Assembly (NCBI GenBank): GCA_035561315.1
Contig: DATMXR010000016.1
Span: 1 to 13,766 of the forward strand
Reading direction: 5' to 3'
Source of the DNA: JAEYLA01 sp035561315
Lineage (GTDB): Bacteria > Bacillota > Clostridia > Christensenellales > CAG-138
DNA length: 13,766 nt
Position numbers and translations under genes: made by a program. Under the pieces are notes generated by a model. The model made no database searches. It was not told the DNA's origin and was given only the letters and a program-made list of their open reading frames with translations. Shown here piece by piece: positions 1 through 8,291 of the stretch (position 1 is its first letter; each line of letters starts with the position of its first letter).

Positions 1-13
1 GCCCCATACCCTA

Positions 14-78
14 ATATTGGAGGCTCTGCCTCCAAACCTCCGCCCAAGGGACACGTCCCTTGGGAATCCCTAACGCTT
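14..78 (-). repeat. Double-hairpin intergenic repeat, copy 1
   Basis: This 65-nt non-coding element, read on the minus strand, aligns without gaps to 11335-11399 on the plus strand with about a dozen differences. It contains two hairpins. One has arms at 43-52 and 55-64 (CCCAAGGGAC / GTCCCTTGGG, 2-nt centre). The other has arms at 19-24 and 28-33 (GGAGGC / GCCTCC, 3-nt loop). It lies about 110 nt beyond the nth stop codon, in the sense orientation of that operon. Stem differences from copy 2 come as compensating pairs, which suggests the structure is selected. No T-run follows either stem, so it is not an obvious intrinsic terminator. It may be a member of a dispersed, REP-like intergenic family; that is inference from two copies. 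Confidence 0.8.
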
Positions 79-93
79 TCTTTTGCTGCTTGC

Positions 94-154
94 ACCCGAA
101 TGGTACATTCGGGTATCTTCCAAGGATTGATGTGCATACCTGCGGGTATGCACA
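94..154. repeat. Two further perfect hairpins downstream of nth
   Basis: There are two inverted repeats in a row. Arms at 94-101 and 107-114 (ACCCGAAT / ATTCGGGT) form an 8-bp stem with a 5-nt loop. Arms at 131-140 and 145-154 (TGTGCATACC / GGTATGCACA) form a 10-bp stem with a 4-nt loop. A smaller CTTTC/GAAAG stem at 161-173 sits next to the nth stop codon. With the repeat at 14-78, the 3' side of the operon carries at least four strong hairpins within about 140 nt. None has a U-tract. They could shield the mRNA end from exonucleases, help factor-dependent termination, or be remnants of a mobile repeat. Confidence 0.6.
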
Positions 155-186
155 ACCGATCTTTCATGGAAAGAAAAGTGGCGTCC

Positions 187-825
187 TTATTCCTTCGCCT
201 TATGATAAAACTCGCACACCATATTCACGCAGCAGTGCTCGCAGTCCGGCCGCTGCGCGTGGCATACCCTGCGGCCGTGGAATATGATCCAGTGGTGCGC
301 GTCGCCCCAATCGGCTTCGGGAATAGCGGCCATCAGCTGCTTTTCGGTGTTCAAAACGTCCTTCGCTTCGGCAAGACCGATGCGGTTGGCCACGCGGAAC
401 ACATGCGTATCCACCGCGATAGCCGGGATATGGAACGCGTTTGACACCACCACGTTCGCGGTCTTACGGCCCACGCCGGGGAGCTTCGTTAAGGCGTCCC
501 TGTCCGGCGGCACCGTACCGCCATACTGCTCCACGAGGATCTTGCTCGCGGCGATGATATTTTTGCCCTTGGTGAGGTACAGCCCGCAGCTTTTGATATA
601 GGGGAACAGCTCGTCCTCGCTTAGCTTCGCCATCTGCTCCGCCGTGTTGTAGACGGCAAAGAGCTTTTCGGTGCATTTGTTCACCTGCTTGTCCGTACAC
701 TGGGCGCTGAGCATGGTCGCCACCAAAAGCTCATAGGGCGTGGTGAATTTTAATTCCGGCCTGGGGTTGGGGTAGGCGGCGGCGAGCGCTCCCAATGCGA
801 TACGCGTACGGTTTTTATCGAGCAT
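187..825 (-). CDS. nth: Endonuclease III (DNA glycosylase/AP lyase)
   Basis: The 212-residue product matches the usual size of Nth, which removes oxidised pyrimidines and cleaves the abasic site in base excision repair. The helix-hairpin-helix LPGVGRKTA (115-123) supplies the catalytic Lys121, and VDTHVFR supplies the catalytic Asp139. The C-terminus carries the [4Fe-4S] ligands Cys188, Cys195, Cys198 and Cys204 in the family spacing C-x6-C-x2-C-x5-C. All these positions are offset by one from E. coli Nth (K120, D138, C187-C203), so the enzyme looks intact. The ATG overlaps the glmM stop as TAATG, which suggests translational coupling. It is the last gene of the minus-strand block. Confidence 0.97.
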   Translation of the reverse strand: MLDKNRTRIALGALAAAYPNPRPELKFTTPYELLVATMLSAQCTDKQVNKCTEKLFAVYNTAEQMAKLSEDELFPYIKSCGLYLTKGKNIIAASKILVEQYGGTVPPDRDALTKLPGVGRKTANVVVSNAFHIPAIAVDTHVFRVANRIGLAEAKDVLNTEKQLMAAIPEADWGDAHHWIIFHGRRVCHAQRPDCEHCCVNMVCEFYHKAKE

Positions 826-2183
826 TACGCTTTGAGCTTCCCTTCGTGATTCTTTTCCAATATGTGCGCAAGCGATACGGCGCGGTCCCGGATCTCATCC
901 TCGTCCCTGCCCTCGAGCATGATGCGGATGAGCGGCTCCGTGCCGGAGGCGCGGACCAGCACGCGCCCGTCCTCGCCAAGCTCCTTTTCCTGGGCGGCGA
1001 TTGCCGTCTTCAATTCCGCGTCGTTCATGGCGGCGGCCTTTTTCTCCTCCGCCACGCGGACGTTCACAAGCACCTGCGGATAGATGGGGATTTCCGCGGC
1101 GAGGGCGCTCATGCGCTTGCCGCTGCGCTTTAATACGTTCATTAGCTGTATCGCGGAAAGCATGCCGTCGCCGGTGGTATGGTGATCGGTAAATATAATA
1201 TGGCCGGACTGTTCGCCGCCCAGGTTGTATCCTTTTTCGAGCATCCGCTCCAGCACGTACCGGTCGCCCACGGCAGTCTCCTCTATGCGGACGCCCGCCT
1301 CTTTCATGCGGCGTTTGAGGCCGAGGTTGCTCATGACGGTGATGACGAGCGTCTCCTCCTTCAGTACGCCGCGCGCGTGCATGTCGAGCGCGCAGATGCC
1401 CAATATGCGGTCCCCGTCCACGATGCGGCCGCGCTCGTCGGTGGCAATGAGCCGGTCCGCGTCGCCGTCGAAGGCAAGGCCCACGTCCGCACCCAGCTCA
1501 TATACAAGCTGCTGCATGCGCTCGGGGTGGGTGGAGCCGCACAGATCGTTGATGTTGTAACCGTCGGGTTCATCCGAAAAGCTCATGACCTCCGCGCCCA
1601 AATCGCAGAACACCTGCCGGGCGATCTCGGAGGCCGCGCCGTTCGCGCAATCGAGCACGATGCGCATGCCGTCGAGCCTTGTGTCCGCGGTGCCCGCCAG
1701 AAACTCGCGGTATTCGTCGATCGCGCGGCGCACGCGCGTCACCCTGCCGACAGCGGCGCCCGTGGGGGTGGGGAGGGGGCGGTTTTCTTTGATAATGGCC
1801 TCTATTTCATCCTCCAGCGCGTCGGAAAGCTTGAAGCCGCGCCCGTCGAACCATTTGATGCCGTTGTATTCCATGGAATTATGGGAGGCGGAGATCACAA
1901 CGGCGGCGTCCGCGTCGTAGAGGCGCACAAGATACGCTAACCCCGGCGTGGGGATGACGCCCACATGCACGACGTCCCCGCCCACGGAGCAGATGCCCGC
2001 GGTCAGCGCGCTCGCCAGCATATCGCCGGATTTTCTTGTATCCATGCCGATGAGTATGCGGGGGGAGTGGACCTCGCTTGTCAGTACGTACGCCCCGGCC
2101 GCGCCGATGCGCATGGCCAGCTCGCAGCTCAAGCTTCCGTTCGCGATGCCGCGGATGCCGTCGGTTCCGAATAATTTTGCCAT
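825..2183 (-). CDS. glmM: Phosphoglucosamine mutase
   Basis: The 452-residue product has the full family length. GlmM interconverts glucosamine-6-phosphate and glucosamine-1-phosphate, feeding UDP-GlcNAc and so peptidoglycan synthesis. The N-terminal LFGTDGIRG is typical of GlmM. The active-site loop ISASHN places the phosphorylated serine at Ser100. The metal-binding loop DGDADR is at 239-244, the sugar-binding GGEQSGH at 322-328, and the C-terminal phosphate-binding loop RASGTEPLIR at 411-420. GlmM, rather than a phosphomannomutase, is supported by the N-terminus and GGEQSGH. A good ribosome binding site (AAGGAG) sits just before the ATG. It lies 21 bp after trxB and overlaps nth by one base. 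Confidence 0.97.
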   Translation of the reverse strand: MAKLFGTDGIRGIANGSLSCELAMRIGAAGAYVLTSEVHSPRILIGMDTRKSGDMLASALTAGICSVGGDVVHVGVIPTPGLAYLVRLYDADAAVVISASHNSMEYNGIKWFDGRGFKLSDALEDEIEAIIKENRPLPTPTGAAVGRVTRVRRAIDEYREFLAGTADTRLDGMRIVLDCANGAASEIARQVFCDLGAEVMSFSDEPDGYNINDLCGSTHPERMQQLVYELGADVGLAFDGDADRLIATDERGRIVDGDRILGICALDMHARGVLKEETLVITVMSNLGLKRRMKEAGVRIEETAVGDRYVLERMLEKGYNLGGEQSGHIIFTDHHTTGDGMLSAIQLMNVLKRSGKRMSALAAEIPIYPQVLVNVRVAEEKKAAAMNDAELKTAIAAQEKELGEDGRVLVRASGTEPLIRIMLEGRDEDEIRDRAVSLAHILEKNHEGKLKA

Positions 2184-2204
2184 ATTTTTCTCCTTAACTG
2201 GAGT

Positions 2205-3128
2205 TTATTTTGCGGGATGCGGGGCGGCAAGGTATTCCAAAGCCGTGGTCGCGGCGACCGCGCCGTCCGCCACGGCGGTCACCACCTGACGTAACGGGGT
2301 ATCCCGAACGTCGCCCGCGGCGTAAACGCCGTCCACGGCGGTGCGCATGAACGAATCCGTCTGGATATATCCGCCCGCGGTCAGCGGCAGTATGCCGCGC
2401 ACGATATCCGTGCGGGGCTCTATGCCCACCGCCACAAACACGCCGGAAGCTGGGATCGCGCGCTCCTCCCCGGTTTTCACATGCCTGATGCGCAGCCCTT
2501 CGAGCGACTTCCCGCCCTGCAGCTCCGTTACGGCATGCTCCAGCGCCAGATCGATCTTGGGCTCCTCCTCCGCGGCCTTTTGCAGCGCGTTGCAGCCGCG
2601 CAGCTCGTTCCTGCGGTGGATGAGCGTGACCTTGTTCGCAAAGCGGGCGAGGTAGAGCGCGTCGGACAGCGCGGTGTCCCCGCCGCCGACAACGGCCACG
2701 TCCTTGTTGCGGAAAAACGCGCCGTCACAGGTGGCGCAGTAGGAAACGCCCGCTCCGGTCAGCCGCTCCTCGTCGGGCAGGCCCAGCTTCTTGGGGTTCG
2801 CCCCCGTACACAGTATGACAATTTTCGCCTCCACGGTACCGCCGGAGGTCTCGATGCGCTTCACGGGGTACAGAAGGTCCAGCTTCAATACGGGGTCGTA
2901 CCGTATGGAAAGCCCGAACCGCAGCGCCTGCCGCTCCATGCGGATGCCCAGCTCGCTTCCCTCGATGCCGTCCGCAAAGCCGGGGTAATTGTCGATCTGG
3001 CAGGTTTTCGCGGCCTGCCCGCCCGCGAACACCTCTTCAAACAGCACGGCGTCCGCGCCGCCGCGCGCGGCATACAGCCCCGCGGTCAGCCCCGCGGGCC
3101 CCGCGCCGATAATTGCGATGTCAATCAT
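2205..3128 (-). CDS. trxB: Thioredoxin reductase (NADPH, FAD)
   Basis: The 307-residue flavoprotein reduces thioredoxin. The FAD-binding GAGPAGLTAG is at 8-17, the redox-active disulfide CATC at 131-134, the second dinucleotide fold GGGDTA at 148-153, and the closing FAD motif AAGDVRD at 270-276. The HRRNELRG segment (171-178) keeps the arginines that usually contact the 2'-phosphate of NADPH. That favours a classical NADPH enzyme over the ferredoxin-dependent variants found in some Clostridia, but residue-level proof is lacking. Its AGGAG ribosome binding site directly follows the rpe stop codon, and only 9 bp separate the genes. No thioredoxin gene is visible in this window. Confidence 0.93.
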   Translation of the reverse strand: MIDIAIIGAGPAGLTAGLYAARGGADAVLFEEVFAGGQAAKTCQIDNYPGFADGIEGSELGIRMERQALRFGLSIRYDPVLKLDLLYPVKRIETSGGTVEAKIVILCTGANPKKLGLPDEERLTGAGVSYCATCDGAFFRNKDVAVVGGGDTALSDALYLARFANKVTLIHRRNELRGCNALQKAAEEEPKIDLALEHAVTELQGGKSLEGLRIRHVKTGEERAIPASGVFVAVGIEPRTDIVRGILPLTAGGYIQTDSFMRTAVDGVYAAGDVRDTPLRQVVTAVADGAVAATTALEYLAAPHPAK

Positions 3129-3137
3129 GGTTGCTCC

Positions 3138-3788
3138 TTATGCGTCCCCGCGCAGGAGTTCGATCATCCCCGCGGGGTCGTTCGCCGTAAATACCGTATT
3201 GCCCGCCACCAATACCGTGGCGCCCGCGTCGACGCACTGCCGCGCGGTTTCGGGGTTGATGCCGCCGTCCACCTCGATATCGAGTTTCAGGCCGCGGCTC
3301 TCCGCCATTTTCCTGAGGGCGCTGATTTTATTGAGCACCAGCGGCAGGAACTTTTGCCCGCCGTAGCCGGGGTTCACGCTCATCAAAAGCACCATGCCGC
3401 ACTCGTCGAGCACGCTTTCCAGTACCGATACCGGCGTCGCGGGGTTTAGCACAAGGCCCGCCGTCTTTTTTGCGGCCCTGATGCGCTGGAGCTGGCGGTG
3501 GATGTGCGTTTCCGCCTCCACGTGGAACGTGATGCAGTCGGCCCCCGCTTCCACAAAGCCGTCGATCCAGTCCCCGGGCCTCTCTACCATCAGGTGTACG
3601 TCAAGCGGCAGCGTCGTATGCTTCCTGACCGCCGCGCACATCATGGGGCCGAACGACAGGTTGGGCACGAAGTGGCCGTCCATGACGTCAAAATGGATCC
3701 AGTCCGCGCCCTGCGCGGTCAAATTCCGCACGGCCCTGCCCATATCCGCAAAATCAGCGGAGAGTATGGAGGGAGCGATTTTTATCAT
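3138..3788 (-). CDS. rpe: Ribulose-phosphate 3-epimerase
   Basis: The 216-residue TIM-barrel enzyme interconverts ribulose-5-phosphate and xylulose-5-phosphate in the pentose phosphate pathway. The ATG at 3788 is preferred to an in-frame upstream ATG at 3821. It has AAGGAGG 6-7 nt upstream, and the protein then begins MIKIAPSILSADF, the normal N-terminus. Metal and catalytic residues are His32 and Asp34 (in IHFDVMDGHFVPN), His65 (LDVHLMVERP) and Asp174 (LDIEVDGGI). The phosphate-gripping region VNPGYGGQKF is at 138-147. Lying between rsgA and trxB, it keeps the common Firmicutes order stp-stk-rsgA-rpe. Confidence 0.96.
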   Translation of the reverse strand: MIKIAPSILSADFADMGRAVRNLTAQGADWIHFDVMDGHFVPNLSFGPMMCAAVRKHTTLPLDVHLMVERPGDWIDGFVEAGADCITFHVEAETHIHRQLQRIRAAKKTAGLVLNPATPVSVLESVLDECGMVLLMSVNPGYGGQKFLPLVLNKISALRKMAESRGLKLDIEVDGGINPETARQCVDAGATVLVAGNTVFTANDPAGMIELLRGDA

Positions 3789-3827
3789 GTGTAACCTCCT
3801 TGGGAAAGCAATGAATGACACCTTCCC

Positions 3828-4706
3828 CTAATGATATCTGTTTCTCCTCAATTCTTCAAACTGCGTACACAGCTCCACATAGCGCGCGTAGCGGCCGGGA
3901 GAGAGCGTGCCGTTTTGTAAAAGCTCCTTCACCGCGCAGCCCGGTTCCGTCCGGTGCGAGCAGGCGGCAAAGCGGCACTTTGAGGGCGCGCCGGAAAATT
4001 CCGGATACGCCGCGTTCAATGTTTCCTGGTCAAGCGCGGAAAGCTCCAGCAGCGAAAAGCCGGGGGTATCGAGTACCGCGCCGCCCTCGTACGGCCAAAG
4101 CTCCACATGGCGGGTGGTGTGCCTGCCCCTGTCCGTGCGCCGGGCAAGCCCGCCCACCAGCAGCCCGAGCCCCGGCAGCAACGCGTTCAACAGCGAGCTT
4201 TTGCCCACAGCACTTTGCCCGGCAAAGCAGTTCACTTTATTCTTAAGCGCGTGGCGCAGGGGCTTTAGCCCTTCGCCTGTGCGCGCGGAAAGTATGAGCG
4301 TATCCACATGCGCGTATTCGCGCCGTATGTCCTCCACGGCCCTGCTGTCGCCCTCGTCGCATTTGTTGACGACGATGAGCGGCACAATGGAAAGCGGGAT
4401 GGCCTGCAGCATCAGCTTGTCGCATAATAAAAGGTCCGGCTTGGGCCTTGAGGCGGAAAGCACGATCACAAGCTGATCGATATTCGCGACCTGCGGGCGG
4501 ATCAAAATATTCTTGCGCGGCAGTATTTCCACCAGCGCCGCGTGCCCTTCCTGCTGGCGTTCGATCAATACCTGATCGCCGCACACGGGGGAAAGCCCCT
4601 CGTGCCGGAACCGCCCCCGGGCCTGCGCGGTTATCTCTTCCCCCTGCTCCAGGCGTACGGTGTAGTAGCCGCCCACGCCCTTTAATAAAAGCCCTTTTTC
4701 CTGCAT
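3828..4706 (-). CDS. rsgA: Ribosome small-subunit-dependent GTPase A
   Basis: The 292-residue circularly permuted GTPase (also called YjeQ/YloQ) checks late 30S maturation. An N-terminal OB-fold region (about 1-75) precedes the permuted G motifs: G4 NKCD at 114-117, G5 SAR at 140-142, G1 GQSAVGKS at 163-170, the G2-region GRHTTR at 194-199 and G3 DTPG at 213-216. The C-terminal zinc motif is C-x4-C-x-H-x5-C, with Cys244, Cys249, His251 and Cys257. All hallmark elements are present. The ribosome binding site is moderate (AAGG about 9-10 nt before the ATG). The gene sits 38 bp after the kinase stop. Confidence 0.97.
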   Translation of the reverse strand: MQEKGLLLKGVGGYYTVRLEQGEEITAQARGRFRHEGLSPVCGDQVLIERQQEGHAALVEILPRKNILIRPQVANIDQLVIVLSASRPKPDLLLCDKLMLQAIPLSIVPLIVVNKCDEGDSRAVEDIRREYAHVDTLILSARTGEGLKPLRHALKNKVNCFAGQSAVGKSSLLNALLPGLGLLVGGLARRTDRGRHTTRHVELWPYEGGAVLDTPGFSLLELSALDQETLNAAYPEFSGAPSKCRFAACSHRTEPGCAVKELLQNGTLSPGRYARYVELCTQFEELRRNRYH

Positions 4707-4744
4707 TCCGTTATACCTTAAAAGCGCGGCGGACAGTCCCCATC

Positions 4745-6616
4745 CTATCGTAAATACGAAAACATCGCGGCGGTCCTGCGGATCTCTTCCCCGTTCCGGT
4801 ATACGATCAGCGTATGCTCGCCGCCTTCGGCGATCACGGCGGGGAAGGAAATTTCCCGGCCTTTGCCCGCGTCGAGCGTCGCCTCGTAAACCACCTGCTC
4901 ATAGGGAACGGCGCTGCCGTTTACCGGGATGATGGCGAGTATCTCCGTATCATCCTCTTCCACGTCCAATGTAAACGCGATCTGCGCGCTGTAAACATCC
5001 TCTCCTATACCGGAGGCGGTCAGCTCGATCATCGTGGTGCTGGACGCGATCTCGCCCGATACGGGGTTTTGCAGCATAACGGTATCGGTATAGATGTTGT
5101 CAAGGCTCGCAAGGCGGACGCGGAACGCCGTAAAGCCCCGCTCGTTGAGCAGCGTCAGCGCCTGTACAAGCTTCAGGTCCGCCACGCTCGGCACCTCTAT
5201 GCTGCGGCTGGGTTCGCCGGATATAAACAGCTGCACCTCGTCCCCCGGCAAAAGCGGCGTGCCGGGCAGCGGATCCTGCTCAAACACGGTGCCCACCTTG
5301 GCGTTCGAAATGCGGTATTCCGGCACGCCGGGCAGCAGCCCTTCGTCCCGGAGCGCGACCTCCGCCTCCGAAAGCGTCATGCCGCGCACTTCGGGCACGA
5401 CGGGCATGGCGGCGCCGCCGCTGACGGTGATCGTGATGACGCCGCCGTTCTTCAGCTCCGCCCCTTTCTGCGGCTGCTGGGAGATGACGACGCCCGGCGG
5501 AACGTCCTCGCTTTCGGCCTCCTGTATGTCCACCTTGTAGCCGCGCAGCCTGGCGGTATCCTCGGCCTGGTCCTGCGTCTTGCCGACCAGGTTGGGCACA
5601 AAGCCCACGCTGGCGTTCACGCGCTGGAGCACGGTGCGTTCCATAATCATCATCATGCCGAACAAAGCAAGCAGCATCAGCCCCAGGGCGGTAATGCGCC
5701 ATACTACGGTGCGCGGCTTGCGCCCGGCGCTTTTCTGCTTTCTTCTTTGCCGGATTTTTTCATTGGTTTTCTGGCGGGCAAAGCTTCCCCGCGGCTCCCG
5801 CAGCACGCGCAAAAGATCCTGCCGCATTTCCTTGGCGCTGTGGTAGCGCGCGGAGGGCTGCTTGCTGACCGCTTTCATGATGACGTCGTTGAGCGCGGGG
5901 GGCAGGGTGGGCACGATCGCAATGGGCGGGACGATCTCCTCCTGGATATGCCTGAGCGCGATGGAAACGGAATTGTCCCCCTCAAAGGGGAGGCTGCCCG
6001 TCACCATTTCATAAAGCGTAATGCCCATGGAATAAATATCGCTTTCCGCCGTCACCTGCCTGCCCTTGGCCTGCTCGGGGGAAATGTAGTGCACCGAGCC
6101 CATCACCATGGCCCCGGCGTAGGTGATCGTGGAGGAATCCGCGTTGCGCGCGATGCCGAAATCCGCAAGCTTCACGTGGCCGCGGGCATTGAGTATGATG
6201 TTCTGGGGCTTGACGTCCCGGTGGATAATGCCCTGCTCATGCGCGTGGGAAAGCGCGTCCAATACCTGCGCGCCAATGTTGATGGCCGAGCGCGGCAAAA
6301 ATTTCCCCTGGGCGCGGATGCATTCCTTGAGCGTGCTGCCGTCCACATATTCGAGCACGATGTAGTGGAGGTCGCCCTCCGTCCCCACATCGTAGGAGCG
6401 CACGATATGCTCGTGCGAAAGGTTTAAAACCGCCTGCGCCTCCTGTTCAAAGCGCCTTACGAACGAAGCGTCCGTCTGGTACTCCGGTTTCAATATCTTC
6501 ACGGCCACGGTGCGGTGCAGCGTCCCCATCTGAACGGCCTTGTACACGTCCGCCATGCCGCCGGAGCCGATCTTTGATACGATCTTATACTTTCCGGAAA
6601 GTATGCGCCCGATCAT
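4745..6616 (-). CDS. prkC: PASTA-domain Ser/Thr protein kinase (PrkC/StkP type)
   Basis: This 623-residue membrane kinase is of the kind that senses muropeptides or lipid II and controls cell-wall growth. The cytoplasmic kinase domain (about 10-270) has the glycine loop IGSGGMADVYKA (16-27), Lys40 in VAVK, the catalytic HRDVKPQN (132-139), DFG (152-154) and the activation segment GSVHYISPEQA. A basic juxtamembrane stretch (280-302) precedes one membrane helix at about 305-325. Three extracellular PASTA repeats follow, at about 337-400, 405-468 and 473-536. A C-terminal beta-rich domain (about 540-623) resembles the Ig-like cap of B. subtilis PrkC. The start overlaps the phosphatase stop as ATGA, so kinase and phosphatase are probably made together. 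PASTA limits are read by eye. Confidence 0.96.
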   Translation of the reverse strand: MIGRILSGKYKIVSKIGSGGMADVYKAVQMGTLHRTVAVKILKPEYQTDASFVRRFEQEAQAVLNLSHEHIVRSYDVGTEGDLHYIVLEYVDGSTLKECIRAQGKFLPRSAINIGAQVLDALSHAHEQGIIHRDVKPQNIILNARGHVKLADFGIARNADSSTITYAGAMVMGSVHYISPEQAKGRQVTAESDIYSMGITLYEMVTGSLPFEGDNSVSIALRHIQEEIVPPIAIVPTLPPALNDVIMKAVSKQPSARYHSAKEMRQDLLRVLREPRGSFARQKTNEKIRQRRKQKSAGRKPRTVVWRITALGLMLLALFGMMMIMERTVLQRVNASVGFVPNLVGKTQDQAEDTARLRGYKVDIQEAESEDVPPGVVISQQPQKGAELKNGGVITITVSGGAAMPVVPEVRGMTLSEAEVALRDEGLLPGVPEYRISNAKVGTVFEQDPLPGTPLLPGDEVQLFISGEPSRSIEVPSVADLKLVQALTLLNERGFTAFRVRLASLDNIYTDTVMLQNPVSGEIASSTTMIELTASGIGEDVYSAQIAFTLDVEEDDTEILAIIPVNGSAVPYEQVVYEATLDAGKGREISFPAVIAEGGEHTLIVYRNGEEIRRTAAMFSYLR

Positions 6617-7350
6617 GCGGCGTCACCTCCCGTGTTCCGCACGAGCACGGCGGTGATGTTGTCCGTGCCGCCCGCGTCCAGCGCGAGGTTTATGAGCGTA
6701 TTTGCGGTTTCTTCAAGCGGCGCGCCGCTTTTGAGCGCGCGCGTAAGCTCCTCATGCGGCACGGAGCCATATAACCCGTCCGAGCAGAGCAGCAGCACGT
6801 CGCCCGTCTTCCACTGCCGGGTGAAAAAGTCCGCTTCCTCGTAGGCGGAAGTGCCCAGCGCCCTGGTTATGATGTTGCGCTGCGGGTGGCGGTCCGCCTC
6901 CTCCTGCGTGATGGAGCCGCTGGCCACCAGCACCGCCACCAGGCTGTGGTCCCGCGTGACCTGGGTGAGCGTCTCGCCGTCGAAGTGATACAGGCGGCTG
7001 TCCCCGATGTTCGCCGCGATATATTCCGTTTCATACAGCAGCGCGAGCGTAAGTGTGGTGCCCATGCCGCGGCAGCCTTCCTCCGTCTGCGCGTGCCGGT
7101 AGATGTCGTAATTGATGCGCTGGAGGATGTCCCTTAACGCGCGCACGGCCGCGTCCGCAGGAATGCGGATCTGGCCCAACGCGGAGGAAACGCCCTCCAC
7201 CGCCAGCGTGCTCGCGCGCAGGCCCGCCGCGTGCCCGCCCATGCCGTCCGCCACGGCGACGGCCGCGGTTTCGCCCGGGCGTTTGGGCACATAGAGGCTG
7301 TCCTCGTTTTTTAATCTCCGGCCGATATGGGTGCAAGCAGCATAGATCAT
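6613..7350 (-). CDS. stp: PP2C-family Ser/Thr phosphatase
   Basis: The 245-residue metal-dependent phosphatase is expected to reverse phosphorylation by the adjacent PASTA kinase. The ATG at 7350 is chosen because AGGAGGG lies 6 nt upstream and the protein then starts MIYAACTHIGRRLKNEDS, the normal PP2C N-terminus. The longer frame (from 7422) only adds sequence that lies inside rapZ. Metal ligands include Asp17 (NEDSL), Asp35-Gly36 (VADGMGGH), Asp191 (CSDGLYG) and Asp230 (GGTDNITAV). GTTL, IGDSRLY and ITRALG are also present. It overlaps both neighbours by ATGA (rapZ upstream, kinase downstream). Confidence 0.96.
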   Translation of the reverse strand: MIYAACTHIGRRLKNEDSLYVPKRPGETAAVAVADGMGGHAAGLRASTLAVEGVSSALGQIRIPADAAVRALRDILQRINYDIYRHAQTEEGCRGMGTTLTLALLYETEYIAANIGDSRLYHFDGETLTQVTRDHSLVAVLVASGSITQEEADRHPQRNIITRALGTSAYEEADFFTRQWKTGDVLLLCSDGLYGSVPHEELTRALKSGAPLEETANTLINLALDAGGTDNITAVLVRNTGGDAA

Positions 7351-8261
7351 CCGTTGCCCTCCTGCGGTTGAAAGCGCGCGTTGATATCCGCCGCCTCCGG
7401 GCCTATGTCCCTGTGGAAGCATGTGACCTGGGCGCTGTCCGCAAAGCGGCGCGCCATTTCCTCCGCGGCGGCGACGGAACGGTGCCGCCCGCCGGTGCAG
7501 CCGAACGCGGCCATCAGCCGCTGCTTGCCCTGCGCCGCAAAACCGGGCAGCGCGCCGCGCAGCATCGCTTCAAACCCGTCAAGAAAACGGGCCGCATCCT
7601 CATTTTTTAAAACATAGTCCCGCACCGGCGCGTCCAGGCCGGAAAGCGGCCTTAATTTCGGTTCATAAAAAGGGTTGGGCAAAAAGCGCATGTCCAGCAC
7701 AAAATCCGCGTCCATCGGCAGGCCGCGCTTGTAGCCGAAGCTGGTAAACAGCAGCAGCATGCTCTCCTGCGGCTTTAATGCGAGCGCCTCCTCCAGCCGC
7801 GCGTAGAACTCCACGGGCTTTAAGCCGCTTGTGTCTATCACGGCGTGCGCGCGCTCCTTGAGCGGCTGCAGCACGGCGCGCTCATGCGCGATGCCCGCGG
7901 CGATATCGCCGCCCGCGGCGTGCGGGTGGCGCCTGCGGGTTTCCGCGTACCGGCGCTGCAGCACGTCGTCCCGGCTGTCCAGAAACAATATGCGGTATTC
8001 GGCCCCGGAAGACACAAGCCTGCCGAGCATATCCTCCCAGTCCACGCCGAACGCGCTTTCCCGGCTGTCTATCGCCAAAGCCGCCCGCGTAATGACCGGG
8101 CTGGCGCTTGCGCACCGCTCCAAAAAAGCGGGGAGGAGGCTCGCGGGAAGGTTGTCCACACAATAAAAGCCGATATCCTCCAGGCGCTTTAACGCAAGGG
8201 ATTTCCCCGCGCCCGAAAGCCCGGTCACGATCAAGAGCGTCAGTCTTGGCTTATTTGGCAC
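7347..8261 (-). CDS. rapZ: RapZ/YvcJ-family nucleotide-binding protein
   Basis: The 304-residue protein has the P-loop GLSGAGKS (14-21) and the family segment LEDIGFYCVDNLP right after it. The C-terminal domain carries GCTGGRHRSV (254-263) and HRD (283-285). In enterobacteria RapZ binds glucosamine-6-phosphate and small RNAs to control glmS. The Firmicutes homologue YvcJ is a GTP/ATP-binding protein of less certain role. The start is GTG at 8261, with AAGGAGG 7 nt upstream. In many Gram-positive genomes rapZ is followed by yvcK and whiA; here it runs straight into the phosphatase gene with an ATGA overlap. Length is slightly above the usual 285-295 residues. Confidence 0.95.
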   Translation of the reverse strand: MPNKPRLTLLIVTGLSGAGKSLALKRLEDIGFYCVDNLPASLLPAFLERCASASPVITRAALAIDSRESAFGVDWEDMLGRLVSSGAEYRILFLDSRDDVLQRRYAETRRRHPHAAGGDIAAGIAHERAVLQPLKERAHAVIDTSGLKPVEFYARLEEALALKPQESMLLLFTSFGYKRGLPMDADFVLDMRFLPNPFYEPKLRPLSGLDAPVRDYVLKNEDAARFLDGFEAMLRGALPGFAAQGKQRLMAAFGCTGGRHRSVAAAEEMARRFADSAQVTCFHRDIGPEAADINARFQPQEGNG

Positions 8262-8291
8262 GGTATCCCCTCCTTTTCGTATAAATATTAA

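Noticed and set aside
14..173. CRISPR array or tRNA cluster
   Set aside because: The hairpins differ from one another in sequence, there are no regularly spaced direct repeats, and no cloverleaf or anticodon arm can be drawn.
1179..1940. A 253-codon plus-strand frame opposite glmM
   Set aside because: It is antisense to an intact glmM, lacks a domain signature and shows the shadow-frame composition.
4814..6427. A 537-codon open frame on the plus strand opposite the kinase gene
   Set aside because: It lies wholly antisense to an unmistakable PASTA kinase, has low-complexity His/Arg/Gly-rich composition, and arises from high-GC codon use.
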